Assembly (NCBI RefSeq): GCF_031585635.1
Contig: NZ_CP134196.1
Location: forward strand, 620,001 to 684,000
Source: Paraburkholderia sp. FT54
GTDB lineage: Bacteria; Pseudomonadota; Gammaproteobacteria; Burkholderiales; Burkholderiaceae
DNA length: 64,000 nucleotides
Direction: 5' to 3'
A model generated the notes under the pieces. That model worked only from the letters and a program-made list of their open reading frames with translations, was not told where the DNA came from and ran no database searches. Positions 45,362-54,309 of the stretch are shown one piece after another; within the stretch, counting starts at the first letter, position 1, and each line of letters begins with the position of its first letter. A program made the position numbers and the translations under genes.

Positions 45362-46258
45362 ATGCCGCTCGTTGTCCGACCTGCAAACGCTGACGAACTG
45401 GCACGCGCCGAAGAACTGGTTGCCCGCAGCATCAACGACCTGACCGGCCGCCACGGGTTCGGGCCGATCGCCACGTCGCGGCCTTCGGATTTCCAGGCGT
45501 TCTGCCTTCGGGACGATCCACGCGGAGTGTGGCTGGCCGAGGATGATGGCGAAATTGTCGGCTTCGCCCTGAGCTGGGTCTGCGGTGCGCTCTGGTTCCT
45601 GGCGGAACTGTTCGTTGCACCTGGCCGGCAGGGACAGGGCATCGGCAACGAACTGCTCGACCGCACCATGCAGCACGCGAGCCAGGCCGGCGCGACCGAA
45701 AAGAGCCTGATTACCTTCGCCTTCAACGTCGTGTCCCAGGGGCTGTACGTGCGGCACGGCTTGTCTCCGCGTGTGCCCATCCATTTGTGCAGCTGCGAGC
45801 GTGAATCATTGCGTCAGGCGCACGGTCCCGCGCTTTGCGCGACGCCCATCCGGACGGCGTCCGTCGATCTCGAAATGCTGCGGCAAGTCGACGTGGCAAC
45901 CCAGGGTGTTTCGCGAGAGAAGCATCACCGGTATCTGCTGGGCGATCCCAGGATGAAAGGTGTTTTCCTCGAAGAAGGGGGTGAGCGTGTCGGCTACGCG
46001 TACGTTGCAGCAACGGGCCACGTAGGTCCCCTGGCGGTCATGCACGCGCATGCGATGCCCGGTGCATTCCGGGCGGCGCTGGCGATGGCCGTCGCGGGAG
46101 ACGCAAAGCAGATCTCCGTGTTCGTTCCTGGGACGAGCGAAGCACTGGCGATCGCAGCCAGCCAAGGCATGCGATTCGCACTTCCGATGGTGCTGATGTC
46201 GACGCGCGACTGCGGCGACTGGACGCGCTATCTCCCGCGAAACCCGGGCTTCATGTGA
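45362..46258 (+). CDS. GNAT acetyltransferase with two tandem domains
   Basis: 298 residues. The first GNAT domain (1-150) has LAELFVAPGRQGQGIGNELL, the acetyl-CoA binding R-x-x-G-x-G loop. The second half (160-298) is a degenerate repeat with YVAATGHVGPLAV. AGGAGG seven bases before the ATG at 45362 fixes the start. The substrate is unknown. No functional partner is adjacent. Confidence 0.85.
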   Translation: MPLVVRPANADELARAEELVARSINDLTGRHGFGPIATSRPSDFQAFCLRDDPRGVWLAEDDGEIVGFALSWVCGALWFLAELFVAPGRQGQGIGNELLDRTMQHASQAGATEKSLITFAFNVVSQGLYVRHGLSPRVPIHLCSCERESLRQAHGPALCATPIRTASVDLEMLRQVDVATQGVSREKHHRYLLGDPRMKGVFLEEGGERVGYAYVAATGHVGPLAVMHAHAMPGAFRAALAMAVAGDAKQISVFVPGTSEALAIAASQGMRFALPMVLMSTRDCGDWTRYLPRNPGFM

Positions 46259-46355
46259 GGCCGCTTCGGGCGCCGGGCGACACGACTTGACGAGAGAGGC
46301 GGGCGCGGCGGCGCCATCGGGTAGGCCGCCGCCATCGCAGGGAAGGAGACGTACC

Positions 46356-46667
46356 ATGAGAAGAGCGCCTGGAACACGGTCAATGCTTCCCGCGCTGGTG
46401 CTTTGGCTCGCCGGCTGTGCCGCCGGCGGCATGCCGTATGCCGGGCCGCACCTCAGTCCAACAGAGTGCCGCGACCTGGCGGCGCTCAGGACCAACGCGC
46501 CCCCTACGATGGCGCAACACCATAGTGAATTGGCTGCCCTGAGGAAAGCGGGCTACAACCCGTCACCGTGGTATGACGATCCGTACTACCCGGATGATCT
46601 GCAAGCGGCACAGCGCCTGGTCGACTACTGGTTCCAAACGGAGTGCCAGCAGCCTCAACCCGGCTGA
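46356..46667 (+). CDS. Small lipoprotein, DUF4148-like
   Basis: 103 residues with a lipobox (WLAGC) after MRRAPGTRSMLPALVLWLAG. The C-terminal part with HHSELAALRKAGYNPSPWYD and YPDDLQAAQRLVDYW resembles the DUF4148 signature (ELxxLxxAGYNP ... YPxxxQAAxxxV). GGAAGGAG stands upstream. An exported, lipidated member of a Burkholderia-enriched family of unknown function. Confidence 0.8.
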   Translation: MRRAPGTRSMLPALVLWLAGCAAGGMPYAGPHLSPTECRDLAALRTNAPPTMAQHHSELAALRKAGYNPSPWYDDPYYPDDLQAAQRLVDYWFQTECQQPQPG

Positions 46668-46898
46668 GAAGCCAAGGTGAATGCAAACCAATCCAGGCTC
46701 AGCGCGTACGGAACAAACGGAATTGATGAGGCAGCCACTAACTTTGTCGGGAATGCGTCAATCGAGTAAGTCCGAATGAATGCGTCCACCGGTCTATTAG
46801 ACTTCCGAGTCCGTCCGCAAGGTGTCGAACTTATAGAAGATTCTGTGCTCATTGCGGACCGCCATCCGTGGGCATTTGAAAGCGAAGCGTGGGCGCTT

Positions 46899-49133
46899 CT
46901 ACGCGGACAGCTGAGCCGTCAACAGGTCTTCAATCCGAACCGGAAGGTTACGCACGCGCACGCCCGTCGCGTGATAGACAGCATTCGCAATCGCTGGTGC
47001 AATACCCGCGATCCCTATCTCGCCGACACCGCGCGCGCCGAGTGAATTCAACGCGAGATCGGGATAGTCGAGGAACGTGACGTCGATCTTCGGTGCATCG
47101 GCATGTGTGGTCATGACGTAGTCGGCGAGGCTGCGGTTGATCGGGGCACCGGAACGGCTGTCGTAGTTCGTCTCCTCGAATAGCGCCATACCGACGCCCA
47201 TCACCACGGCTCCTTCGATCTGGTTACGGGCCGTGCGGGCATTAATGATCTTGCCTCCATCAATCACGCTCACCACACGGCTGACTCGCAACCGCGCCGT
47301 TTCAGGTTGCCATGTAACCTCGACAAAATGCGCGCAGTAGGAGTGCACCGACACGTGCTTTGCGTCAGGATCGTCCTGATTGGGGCCGGACCGGCCCCTT
47401 CCCACCACCGTGTTGATCCCTGCCGGCCCCAGGATCCGCTCGAAGGGCACGCCTGCTCCGGGTGAGGTTCCTTTGCGGTAGACCATTCCTTGCTCAAAGC
47501 CAAGCGCCTCCACCTTCAGCCCGTTGAAGGGTGAGTTGGCTGCCTCGGCCGCGGTGAGCAAAAGGTGCTGGACGGCTACTTGTGCCGCCTGTGTTGCAGC
47601 CGGAACCAGCGACGCCGTAGCCCTCGAGCCCCCCGACATCGGGCCTGGGGGCAAGCGGGTGTCACCGATAACGACTGAAATTCTGTCGAGCGCGATCCCG
47701 GTCGCATTTGCCGCCATCTGAGCGAGTACGGTGTACGTCCCGGTGCCAATGTCCTGAGTCGCTGTCAAAACGCGCGCCGTTCCGTCAGCGTTCAGTTCAA
47801 CGATGACTTCGGCAGCGGATCGCTGCGCCTGCCACGACCCCGCTGCGACGCCCCAGCCGATCACCAGACCGTCACGCCGCATCGAGCCGACCGGCGCCTT
47901 GCGTGCCGCCCAGCCGAATTGTTCCATGCCGCTCGTCAGGCATTCCTTGAGGTGCCGGGAGGAAAACGGCACATTCAGGCTTTCGTCAATCGCCGGCTCA
48001 TTGAACAGGCGCAACTGGACGGGGTCGATATTGAGCTTGATGGCAAGCTCGTCGACGGCCGATTCGATTGCGAACAAGCCAGGGACGGCGCCCGGGCCGC
48101 GCATCGAAGTGCTGGGCGCGATGTCCCGGCGCGCATAGGCGGCAGTTACTTGCAGATTGGGCGAGCTGTAGAGATAGCCTGTCGCTTCACCGCAATTCTC
48201 TTTGCGTGTATCGAGGCGGCCTGCTTGATAGACGTAATGTTGTTGCAACGATGTCAATCGTCCGTCGCGCGTTGCCGACAAGCGTATGCGTTGCTCGGTG
48301 GCCGGGCGGTGCCCCACGTTCTGGAACATCATCTCGCGGGTCAGCACCAGCTTGATGGGCCGCCGCAGATTGCGGGCCGCAGCGGCGGCGAGTAGCGAGT
48401 GGGACCACGGAAACAGCTTGCCGCCGAATCCGGAGCCTAGATACTTCATGACGACGCGTACCTGGTCTTCCGGCACGCCGAGCATTTGTGCCATCATCTG
48501 CCGCTGGTTGACGATCGACTGAGTCGTTTCGTAAAGCGTGTAGTTCGTGCCATCGAATACTGCTACCGTGGCATGCAGTTCGATTGGGTTGTGCGTTTCG
48601 ACCGGCGTCGTGTAGATCTGGTCGAGCTTCAGCGCCTCAGAGGCGGTCGCGAATGCGGCCTCGGCGTCACCGCGCTGTGTGTCGACGGACGGCGTCCCTT
48701 CCGCCGGCATCCGGCTCGTTACATCGGGTTGACTCCGCGCATACCGCGCCTTCACCGCACTGGACGCGGCGGTTGCCTGCTCGAACGTATCGGCCACTAC
48801 AACAGCAATGTACTGGCCATAGTACGAGATGATGTCGTCATCGAGCGGCGGGCGCCTTTCGTCGATTCTTGGTCCAAAGCCGACGCGATAGAACTTTCCG
48901 ATGTTCTGGCGTGTGAAGACAGCCCGGACCCCTGGCATCTTTGAGGCAGCGGCCGTATCCAGTTGATTGATGCGTCCCTTGGCGATTGTCGCGCAAACCG
49001 GTACGGCGTATAGCATCCCGGGAAAGTTGAAATCCGACGTGTACGTTGCCGCGCCAGTGACCTTGAACGGTCCGTCAATTCGGTGAAAGTCGCCGCCGAT
49101 GAGCGGCTGCGTTTTGTTGCTAGCTAATTGCAC
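46899..49133 (-). CDS. Molybdopterin-binding subunit of a xanthine-dehydrogenase-family hydroxylase
   Basis: 744 residues, the size of PaoC-type large subunits. The N-terminal RIDGPFKVTGAATYTSDFNF, the molybdopterin segments GSGFGGKLFPW and TSMRGPGAVPGLFAIESAVD, and the catalytic Glu in GARGVGEIGIAG near the C-terminus are present. It would hydroxylate an aldehyde or N-heterocycle. The usual partners, a 2Fe-2S subunit and an FAD subunit upstream, are absent apart from a C-terminal scrap of the latter at 49176-49346. The enzyme may therefore be inactive or use partners encoded elsewhere. Confidence 0.88.
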   Translation of the reverse strand: MQLASNKTQPLIGGDFHRIDGPFKVTGAATYTSDFNFPGMLYAVPVCATIAKGRINQLDTAAASKMPGVRAVFTRQNIGKFYRVGFGPRIDERRPPLDDDIISYYGQYIAVVVADTFEQATAASSAVKARYARSQPDVTSRMPAEGTPSVDTQRGDAEAAFATASEALKLDQIYTTPVETHNPIELHATVAVFDGTNYTLYETTQSIVNQRQMMAQMLGVPEDQVRVVMKYLGSGFGGKLFPWSHSLLAAAAARNLRRPIKLVLTREMMFQNVGHRPATEQRIRLSATRDGRLTSLQQHYVYQAGRLDTRKENCGEATGYLYSSPNLQVTAAYARRDIAPSTSMRGPGAVPGLFAIESAVDELAIKLNIDPVQLRLFNEPAIDESLNVPFSSRHLKECLTSGMEQFGWAARKAPVGSMRRDGLVIGWGVAAGSWQAQRSAAEVIVELNADGTARVLTATQDIGTGTYTVLAQMAANATGIALDRISVVIGDTRLPPGPMSGGSRATASLVPAATQAAQVAVQHLLLTAAEAANSPFNGLKVEALGFEQGMVYRKGTSPGAGVPFERILGPAGINTVVGRGRSGPNQDDPDAKHVSVHSYCAHFVEVTWQPETARLRVSRVVSVIDGGKIINARTARNQIEGAVVMGVGMALFEETNYDSRSGAPINRSLADYVMTTHADAPKIDVTFLDYPDLALNSLGARGVGEIGIAGIAPAIANAVYHATGVRVRNLPVRIEDLLTAQLSA

Positions 49134-49175
49134 GTTCTCTCCGCTTCACGAACATGGGTCAAGCAATCTGTGTGG

Positions 49176-49346
49176 TCAGCTCGGGGGCTCGCCAGGTGCA
49201 GCGTATTCAAGTTCGACCTTGAAGCCGTTCTGGATTTGCGCGCGCCGCTGGAGCGCGGCATCGGCCGCCGTCCGGAACGCCGTGGGCTCAGGCAAATGGC
49301 CGGGCAACGCGGTTTCAGGTCGGTGAGCGGTGCCCGGTGTTCGACC
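49176..49346 (-). pseudogene. C-terminal scrap of the FAD-binding (PaoB-like) subunit
   Basis: The minus-strand frame ending at 49176 reads RPETALPGHLPEPTAFRTAA then DAALQRRAQIQNGFKVELEY. This matches the end of CoxM/PaoB FAD subunits (EALLPG ... F..AA.AAL ... N.FK.EL). Everything upstream is lost behind an in-frame TGA. It sits just before the molybdopterin subunit, where the full gene belongs. Confidence 0.7.
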
Positions 49347-49906
49347 GGTTCATTTCTAACACCCGCCGTATAAAGCGGGAATGGCACCAAGATGAAACTC
49401 GCGACATCTTTGAAGGCTGGACGGGCGGTGGCAGAAAATGGAAGCGCCCTGAAAGACCTGGGTGAGCGGACCGCGATGCAGCAAAAAAAAGCTTCAGGAC
49501 GCGCAGTCAAAATCGCGATGAACCGCGCGGGGTCTCTCGCTCACTGATGACAGGTTCGCTGCCCGTCCCGTGTCGGGTTCGACTCGAAGTTTGTCATGAC
49601 GGACTTGAGCAGTGGAATGGCCGCCTCGCCTTGGAAAACGGCCCTGCCGCTTAGCCGGCGCGTAAGACTGCTTTGGGGTCGGAGCGTCGTTGCAGGCTTT
49701 CGCGGTTGAACACTGCAATTGGGCCGATCGTGCCCGTTGCGGCTTGCTGGTGCCTCTGCGGCGCCGAAAAGGCACTCATCACCGTATGAGCTGCTCCAAT
49801 CATTCGCAGCGACCAGACGCTTTGATTCCTGCACGCTTAACGCCTACAACAAAGGATGTCCGGCGATATTCTTTCCGGCCGGATTCAACCGGCAGCGGAG
49901 GCGCGA
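49347..49906. other. Region without a convincing gene
   Basis: About 560 bases between the FAD-subunit scrap and the DUF1326 gene. Frames on both strands lack family features. A short + strand frame at 49391 (MKLATSLKAGRAV) has no support beyond an ATG. The promoter of the DUF1326 gene should lie in its right-hand end. Confidence 0.35.
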
Positions 49907-50509
49907 ATGAGCTATCAACTGATGGGCAGCATCCTCGAAGTGTGTGAATGCAAGGTCCTGTGCCCGTGCTGGATTGGAGAAGATCCCGATAACGGCATTT
50001 GCCGCAGCGCGCTTGCTTACCACTACGAGCAAGGCACGATCGACGGCGTCGATGTGTCGGGCTTGACGATCGCGTTCGCGGCATTCATTCCCGGCAATGT
50101 GCTGAAAGGCGGCTGGCGCGTCGCGATGTTCGTCGACGAGCGCGCGAGCGACGCGCAATTCGACGCCTTGGTGAGCGTGCACCGTGGCGAGCGCGGCGGA
50201 CCGCTCGCGGACCTCGTGAAATTGATCGGCGAAGTCGTCTCTGTAGAACGTGCTTCAATCGAATACACGGTCGTCGACGGCAAGGGCAGGATGAAAGTCG
50301 GCGAAGCAATCGAGGCCGAGATGGAGCCATATCGCGGCCCCACGGGCGAGCCGACCAAACTGGTCGAAAGCATCTTTTCGACGATACCCGGATCCCCTGC
50401 TTTCGTCGGTAAGGCGAACTCTTTTCGCCTGCGGTACGAAAAGCTCAATCTCGACCTCGCATTGACGGGACACAACGCCATTCAGGGATCGTTCAGCTTC
50501 GCGTCGTGA
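49907..50509 (+). CDS. DUF1326 protein
   Basis: 200 residues with the family's cysteine signature near the N-terminus: VCECKVLCPCWIGEDPDNGIC (cysteines at about 13, 15, 19, 21, 32). It is cytoplasmic by appearance (no signal) and probably metal-binding. The next gene, a DUF2182 membrane protein, starts in a GTGA overlap at 50506, so the two are translationally coupled. The pair recurs in diverse bacteria but I know of no assigned function. The ATG at 49907 has CGGAGG upstream. Confidence 0.85.
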   Translation: MSYQLMGSILEVCECKVLCPCWIGEDPDNGICRSALAYHYEQGTIDGVDVSGLTIAFAAFIPGNVLKGGWRVAMFVDERASDAQFDALVSVHRGERGGPLADLVKLIGEVVSVERASIEYTVVDGKGRMKVGEAIEAEMEPYRGPTGEPTKLVESIFSTIPGSPAFVGKANSFRLRYEKLNLDLALTGHNAIQGSFSFAS

Positions 50510-51303
50510 AGACGCTCGTACGCTCGCGGCTGTTCGCGCTGCTCTTCGTCGCATTGACGACGAGCGCGTGGGTCGCATTATGGATGTGGGACGCGGGGCC
50601 CTATGCCCGCTATCTGCGTCACGCGAGCTGGGCCGAACTGCCGCTCGTCGGCGCGATATGCCGCGAGGTGCCTGGCGCAAGCCTGACGCTTGCGGGGTTG
50701 CTGCACAGTGTCGCATGGCTCCTGATGATCGCGGCGATGATGCTGCCGACCGCCTTCCCGCTCTTCGATACGTTCAGACGCATGACAATCGCGCGTGAAA
50801 ACCGGCGCACACTGATGGCGTTTTTGATCGTCGGTTACGCGACGGCGTGGGCGCTGTTCGGCCTCGTCGCGCACGGCTTCGATACGGCACTCCATGGGGT
50901 CGCGGACCAATCGCCGACATTGCTTGCGCACGCATGGCTGATAGGCGCTGCGATCGTGGCGCTCGCGGGCCTCTATCAGTTCAGCAGCCTCAAACATCGA
51001 TGTCTCGACAAATGCCGCTCGCCGCTAATGTTCATCACCGAACATTGGCGGGGCAGGAGCGCGCGCCGCGAGAGCTTTCTGCTCGGTATAAGTCACGGCG
51101 CTTTCTGCATCGGCTGCTGTTGGGCGCTGATGCTGCTGATGTTCGCGGTCGGCACAGGGAGCGTCGGCTGGATGCTGGCGCTGGGCGCGATCATGGCGGC
51201 CGAGAAGAATACCCGTTGGGGCGGGTCCATCGGCAAGCCGCTCGGCGTTACGTTGATTGCGTGGTCCGCGTGGATCGTCGTACAGCACGCCCGCATCGCC
51301 TGA
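50506..51303 (+). CDS. DUF2182 predicted metal-binding membrane protein
   Basis: 265 residues with about six helices, starting at a GTG that overlaps the DUF1326 stop. Family marks include AWLLMIAAMMLPTAFPLFDT (MMLPT), HRCLDKCRSPLMF and FCIGCCWALMLLMFAVG, with two Cys pairs facing a possible metal. The frequent pairing with DUF1326 suggests a soluble metal-binding partner and a membrane transporter or reductase. Confidence 0.88.
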   Translation: MKTLVRSRLFALLFVALTTSAWVALWMWDAGPYARYLRHASWAELPLVGAICREVPGASLTLAGLLHSVAWLLMIAAMMLPTAFPLFDTFRRMTIARENRRTLMAFLIVGYATAWALFGLVAHGFDTALHGVADQSPTLLAHAWLIGAAIVALAGLYQFSSLKHRCLDKCRSPLMFITEHWRGRSARRESFLLGISHGAFCIGCCWALMLLMFAVGTGSVGWMLALGAIMAAEKNTRWGGSIGKPLGVTLIAWSAWIVVQHARIA

Positions 51304-51425
51304 GCCATGCGCGGCACCCCGCGCCCCCGCGTGGCCTTCGGGCACGAAACACTCAACGTTGACCAGTTGGTTTGCGAGCGCTGTACATGACGACCCGAGG
51401 CACCGATCTTACGCACGACCGATTA

Positions 51426-52853
51426 CTACTTTGTCGCTGTTGCGCCGCTCACCGTGTGCCCGGCATCACGGGCGACTTTCGTATAGCCGTACATCGACAC
51501 TATCATCAGAACACCCACGCACAGGAACGCGAACCGGAAATCGTGAAGCGTGAACTCCTGCGCGCTCGCAGCGCCGTTGCCGTTGACCGTAGACGCCGCG
51601 CGCAGTGCCAACGCGCCAAAAGCGATGCCGAGGCCGATGCCCAACTGGTAAGCCACGTTCCAAAGTGTATTGGCTGCACTCGTCTGCTCGGGAGGGACAT
51701 CGGCATACGCAAGCATCGCCAGCATGGCAAATTGCATGGAGCGCGTGATCCCATATACGAAGACGACGAACAGAATCCATATGAGCGGGGACTCGGGCGT
51801 CAGCAGTCCGCATGCGATGGCGAAGACGCCTCCCACCACGCAATCGACGATTGCGACTCGCCTGAAGCCGTAGCGCCGCAAAATCGACGTCGTCAGGGTT
51901 TTCATGCCGAGATTGCCGACTGCGCTGACGATCAACAGCAGCCCGGATTTGAACGCCGACAGTCCGAAGCCGATCTGTAACATCAGCGGCAGCAGATACG
52001 GTACGGCACCGATGGCGATACGTGTCAGCGTCCCCGTGACGACCGTAACCGAGAACGTCGGAATGTCGAGCGTGGTCACATCGATCAGCGGGTGCCGCTG
52101 GCGACGCGCGTGATAAAACCCAACGCAACCGATCGCGAGGCCGGCCACAATGATGCCAAAACCCACGAGCGGGTTCGTGCCGGGCTGGCTTGCCATATCG
52201 GCACCATACAGGATCGCCGTCAACGCGGACCCGCTCAGCGCGAGGCCGATCAAATCGAAGGGGCGACGTTCGGCGCTGCGCAGGTTCGGTACCCATTTCA
52301 GCACGGCGGCCAACGCGGCGAGGCAGACAGGCAGATTGAGCAGAAAGATCCAGCGCCAGGACGCGTAAGTCGTAATGAAACCGCCCAACGGCGGTCCGAC
52401 CAAAGGCGCGACCACGCCGGGCCACGTGATCGTGTTGATTGCCTGCATGAGTTGCTTCCTGTCGGTGGTGCGTACGACGATCAGGCGTCCGACGGGCACC
52501 ATCAGCGCACCTCCGAGACCTTGCAGCACCCGCGCGGCGGTGAATTCGAGTACATTCTGCGAAATCGCGCACATCAACGAAGCGACAGTGAAGACGACGA
52601 TTGCCGAGAAGTACACGCTGCGCGATCCGAAGCGATCGGCGACCCAACCGCTCGCCGGAATGAAAATCGCGACCGCGATCATGTAGGCGCTCATCCCGAG
52701 ACTGAGCGCGTTGAGGCTCGCCCCGAACGAGTGCGCCATCTGCGGCAACGCAGTCGCAATGACGGTGCTGTCGAGATACTCAATGAAGAAGGTCACGGCC
52801 ACAACGTAAGGAAGCGGCCCGAGTGAACTTGAGCGTGATGGAGAATTTTTCAT
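51426..52853 (-). CDS. MFS multidrug exporter (DHA2, EmrB/QacA type)
   Basis: 475 residues from the Met at 52853, fourteen-helix DHA2 family. Motif A region GWVADRFGSR, motif C-like GVVAPLVGPPLGGFITTY and the helix-1 Asp in FIEYLDSTVIATALPQM are present. It exports toxic organics with protons. It is divergent from a LysR gene (start 53142), which probably regulates it. Longer starts at 52904 or 52946 are possible but not needed. Confidence 0.9.
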   Translation of the reverse strand: MKNSPSRSSSLGPLPYVVAVTFFIEYLDSTVIATALPQMAHSFGASLNALSLGMSAYMIAVAIFIPASGWVADRFGSRSVYFSAIVVFTVASLMCAISQNVLEFTAARVLQGLGGALMVPVGRLIVVRTTDRKQLMQAINTITWPGVVAPLVGPPLGGFITTYASWRWIFLLNLPVCLAALAAVLKWVPNLRSAERRPFDLIGLALSGSALTAILYGADMASQPGTNPLVGFGIIVAGLAIGCVGFYHARRQRHPLIDVTTLDIPTFSVTVVTGTLTRIAIGAVPYLLPLMLQIGFGLSAFKSGLLLIVSAVGNLGMKTLTTSILRRYGFRRVAIVDCVVGGVFAIACGLLTPESPLIWILFVVFVYGITRSMQFAMLAMLAYADVPPEQTSAANTLWNVAYQLGIGLGIAFGALALRAASTVNGNGAASAQEFTLHDFRFAFLCVGVLMIVSMYGYTKVARDAGHTVSGATATK

Positions 52854-53141
52854 AACATTGCTGGTGAATGTTGCGTAGCGATTTGAATCCGGTTCGTCGA
52901 GCATCGGTATATGGATTCGAGCTATGAACCGCTGTGTACGATTCACTGCCGGATACTGTGTGTCACATGCATGCTTCGCTATAGTAGGAAGCGCCCTTGC
53001 GAAAGGCGATTGCCGTTTTTTGAATCCGGTGTTGATCTTTTGGCACCGGCAGAACTATCCGCAGTGGACACATGGCACCACGCTAGGGGCGATGAGACTG
53101 TGCGCATCCAGGCGATCGGGAAGACAGTGCAAGGAGGCACA
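52854..53141. promoter_or_regulatory. Divergent MFS / lysR control region
   Basis: 288 bases separate the starts of the MFS exporter and the LysR regulator. This arrangement usually holds LysR T-N11-A sites shared by both promoters; I could not pick a single convincing one. The LysR frame stays open upstream to 52911 but lacks HTH similarity there. Confidence 0.4.
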
Positions 53142-54059
53142 ATGAGCGGACTAAGTGTCCATACTCTGACGAGGCGGATCGACCTGTTCACGCTGAGGTT
53201 GTTTCTGACCGTGGTGGAGGAACGGCAGATCCGCCGTGCCGCGTTGCGGGAGAACATCACACCATCCGCGGCGACCAGACGGATTCAGGATCTCGAGGAC
53301 GTAGCCGGCATTAATCTGTTCGACCGTTTCCCGAATGGGATGGTAGCGAGCTCCGCGGGCGAAGTGCTGGCGCGGCACGTGCGCCTGCTGTTTGCGAATC
53401 TCGATGCCATGCGCCGCGAGATCAACGAGTTTACCGAGGGCGTGCGCGGCCATATCGGCATTAGCTCCACCAGCACGATCATCGTCCATTTTCTAGCGCG
53501 GGAAATCGCCGAATTCACGCGAGACTTCCCACTGGTCGACATCGAATTGCAGGAAGATGCGAACGTCAACGTGGTGAATGCCGTCGTATCAGGTCACGCC
53601 GATGTGGCGGTGTTCTATGACTCCGACGATGTCGACAGCGAGAGGCTCGATATTATCGAATACCGTGCGGACCGTCTGGTTGCCGTCGTGCCGCGCGGAC
53701 ACCCGCTTGGCGATCGAGCGAGCGTGACGACCCGGGATTTGCTCGAAGAGAGCCTGGTTGGCATCTCGCCGACCACGTCGATGATGACGCAGTTGCGCAA
53801 CGCAGCGACAGCGCTCGGTCGGGAGCTGCGCATGAAATACAGGGTAAGCACGATGGAAGCGGCTCGTGCTCTCGTCAAAGCGAATCTGGGTGTGACGATC
53901 CAGCCGGAAAGCATGCTGCCCAAAGAGGATTTCGACAAGGTGACCATAGTGCCGCTGGACGAGCCGTGGGCGCTTCGTCAGGTTTGCGTCGGCACGAAGC
54001 GCGGCGAAATGTTGACGGCGGCCACGAAGGCGCTCATCGCGCAGTTGACTGATCGCTAA
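53142..54059 (+). CDS. LysR-type transcriptional regulator
   Basis: 305 residues; HTH in IDLFTLRLFLTVVEERQI and RRAALRENITPSAATRRIQD, followed by a substrate-binding domain (VRGHIGISSTSTIIVHFLAR). AAGGAGG ends five bases before the ATG at 53142. Divergent from the MFS exporter and likely its regulator. Confidence 0.9.
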   Translation: MSGLSVHTLTRRIDLFTLRLFLTVVEERQIRRAALRENITPSAATRRIQDLEDVAGINLFDRFPNGMVASSAGEVLARHVRLLFANLDAMRREINEFTEGVRGHIGISSTSTIIVHFLAREIAEFTRDFPLVDIELQEDANVNVVNAVVSGHADVAVFYDSDDVDSERLDIIEYRADRLVAVVPRGHPLGDRASVTTRDLLEESLVGISPTTSMMTQLRNAATALGRELRMKYRVSTMEAARALVKANLGVTIQPESMLPKEDFDKVTIVPLDEPWALRQVCVGTKRGEMLTAATKALIAQLTDR

Positions 54060-54073
54060 CGGGTTGCAAGGCG

Positions 54074-54094
54074 GCCATATTGATTCAATATGGC
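54074..54094. repeat. Perfect 21-base palindrome
   Basis: GCCATATTGA and TCAATATGGC flank a single T. It lies 14 bases after the lysR stop. With no U-run it is more like a protein-binding dyad than a terminator. Confidence 0.6.
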
Positions 54095-54162
54095 AGCTGC
54101 GCTTCGCGAATTTGAGATGGTTCTGCGATCACGAACGACAGTTTTGCGCCCCGTCTGAGCCT

Positions 54163-54182
54163 AGAGTTTTAATCAAAACTCT
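54163..54182. repeat. Inverted repeat AGAGTTTT-AATC-AAAACTCT
   Basis: Perfect 8-base arms with a 4-base loop in the gap between lysR and the EgtB-like gene. AT-rich; role unknown. Confidence 0.5.
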
Positions 54183-54259
54183 AAAGTCTCTGTTCAGGGT
54201 CTATGCTGAAGGAGGGAGCGCTACCCTTTGGCCTAAGGCATAAGTACGCACATTTGTGC

Positions 54260-54303
54260 AATAAAGCATAAGCACGCCAAACCTGACCACCTTATGCTTT
54301 ATT
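54260..54303 (-). terminator. Long hairpin downstream of the EgtB-like gene
   Basis: Perfect 13-base arms AATAAAGCATAAG (54260-54272) and CTTATGCTTTATT (54291-54303) with an 18-base loop begin seven bases after the EgtB-like stop. On the minus strand the second arm ends in TTTATT. It likely ends that transcript. A direct copy of the GCATAAG(T/C)ACGC part lies upstream at 54238. Confidence 0.6.
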
Positions 54304-54309
54304 CGTCAG

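Noticed and set aside
46776..47045. 89-codon + strand frame overlapping the 3' end of the molybdopterin subunit
   Set aside because: Half of it is antisense to a clear gene and the remainder has no family signature.
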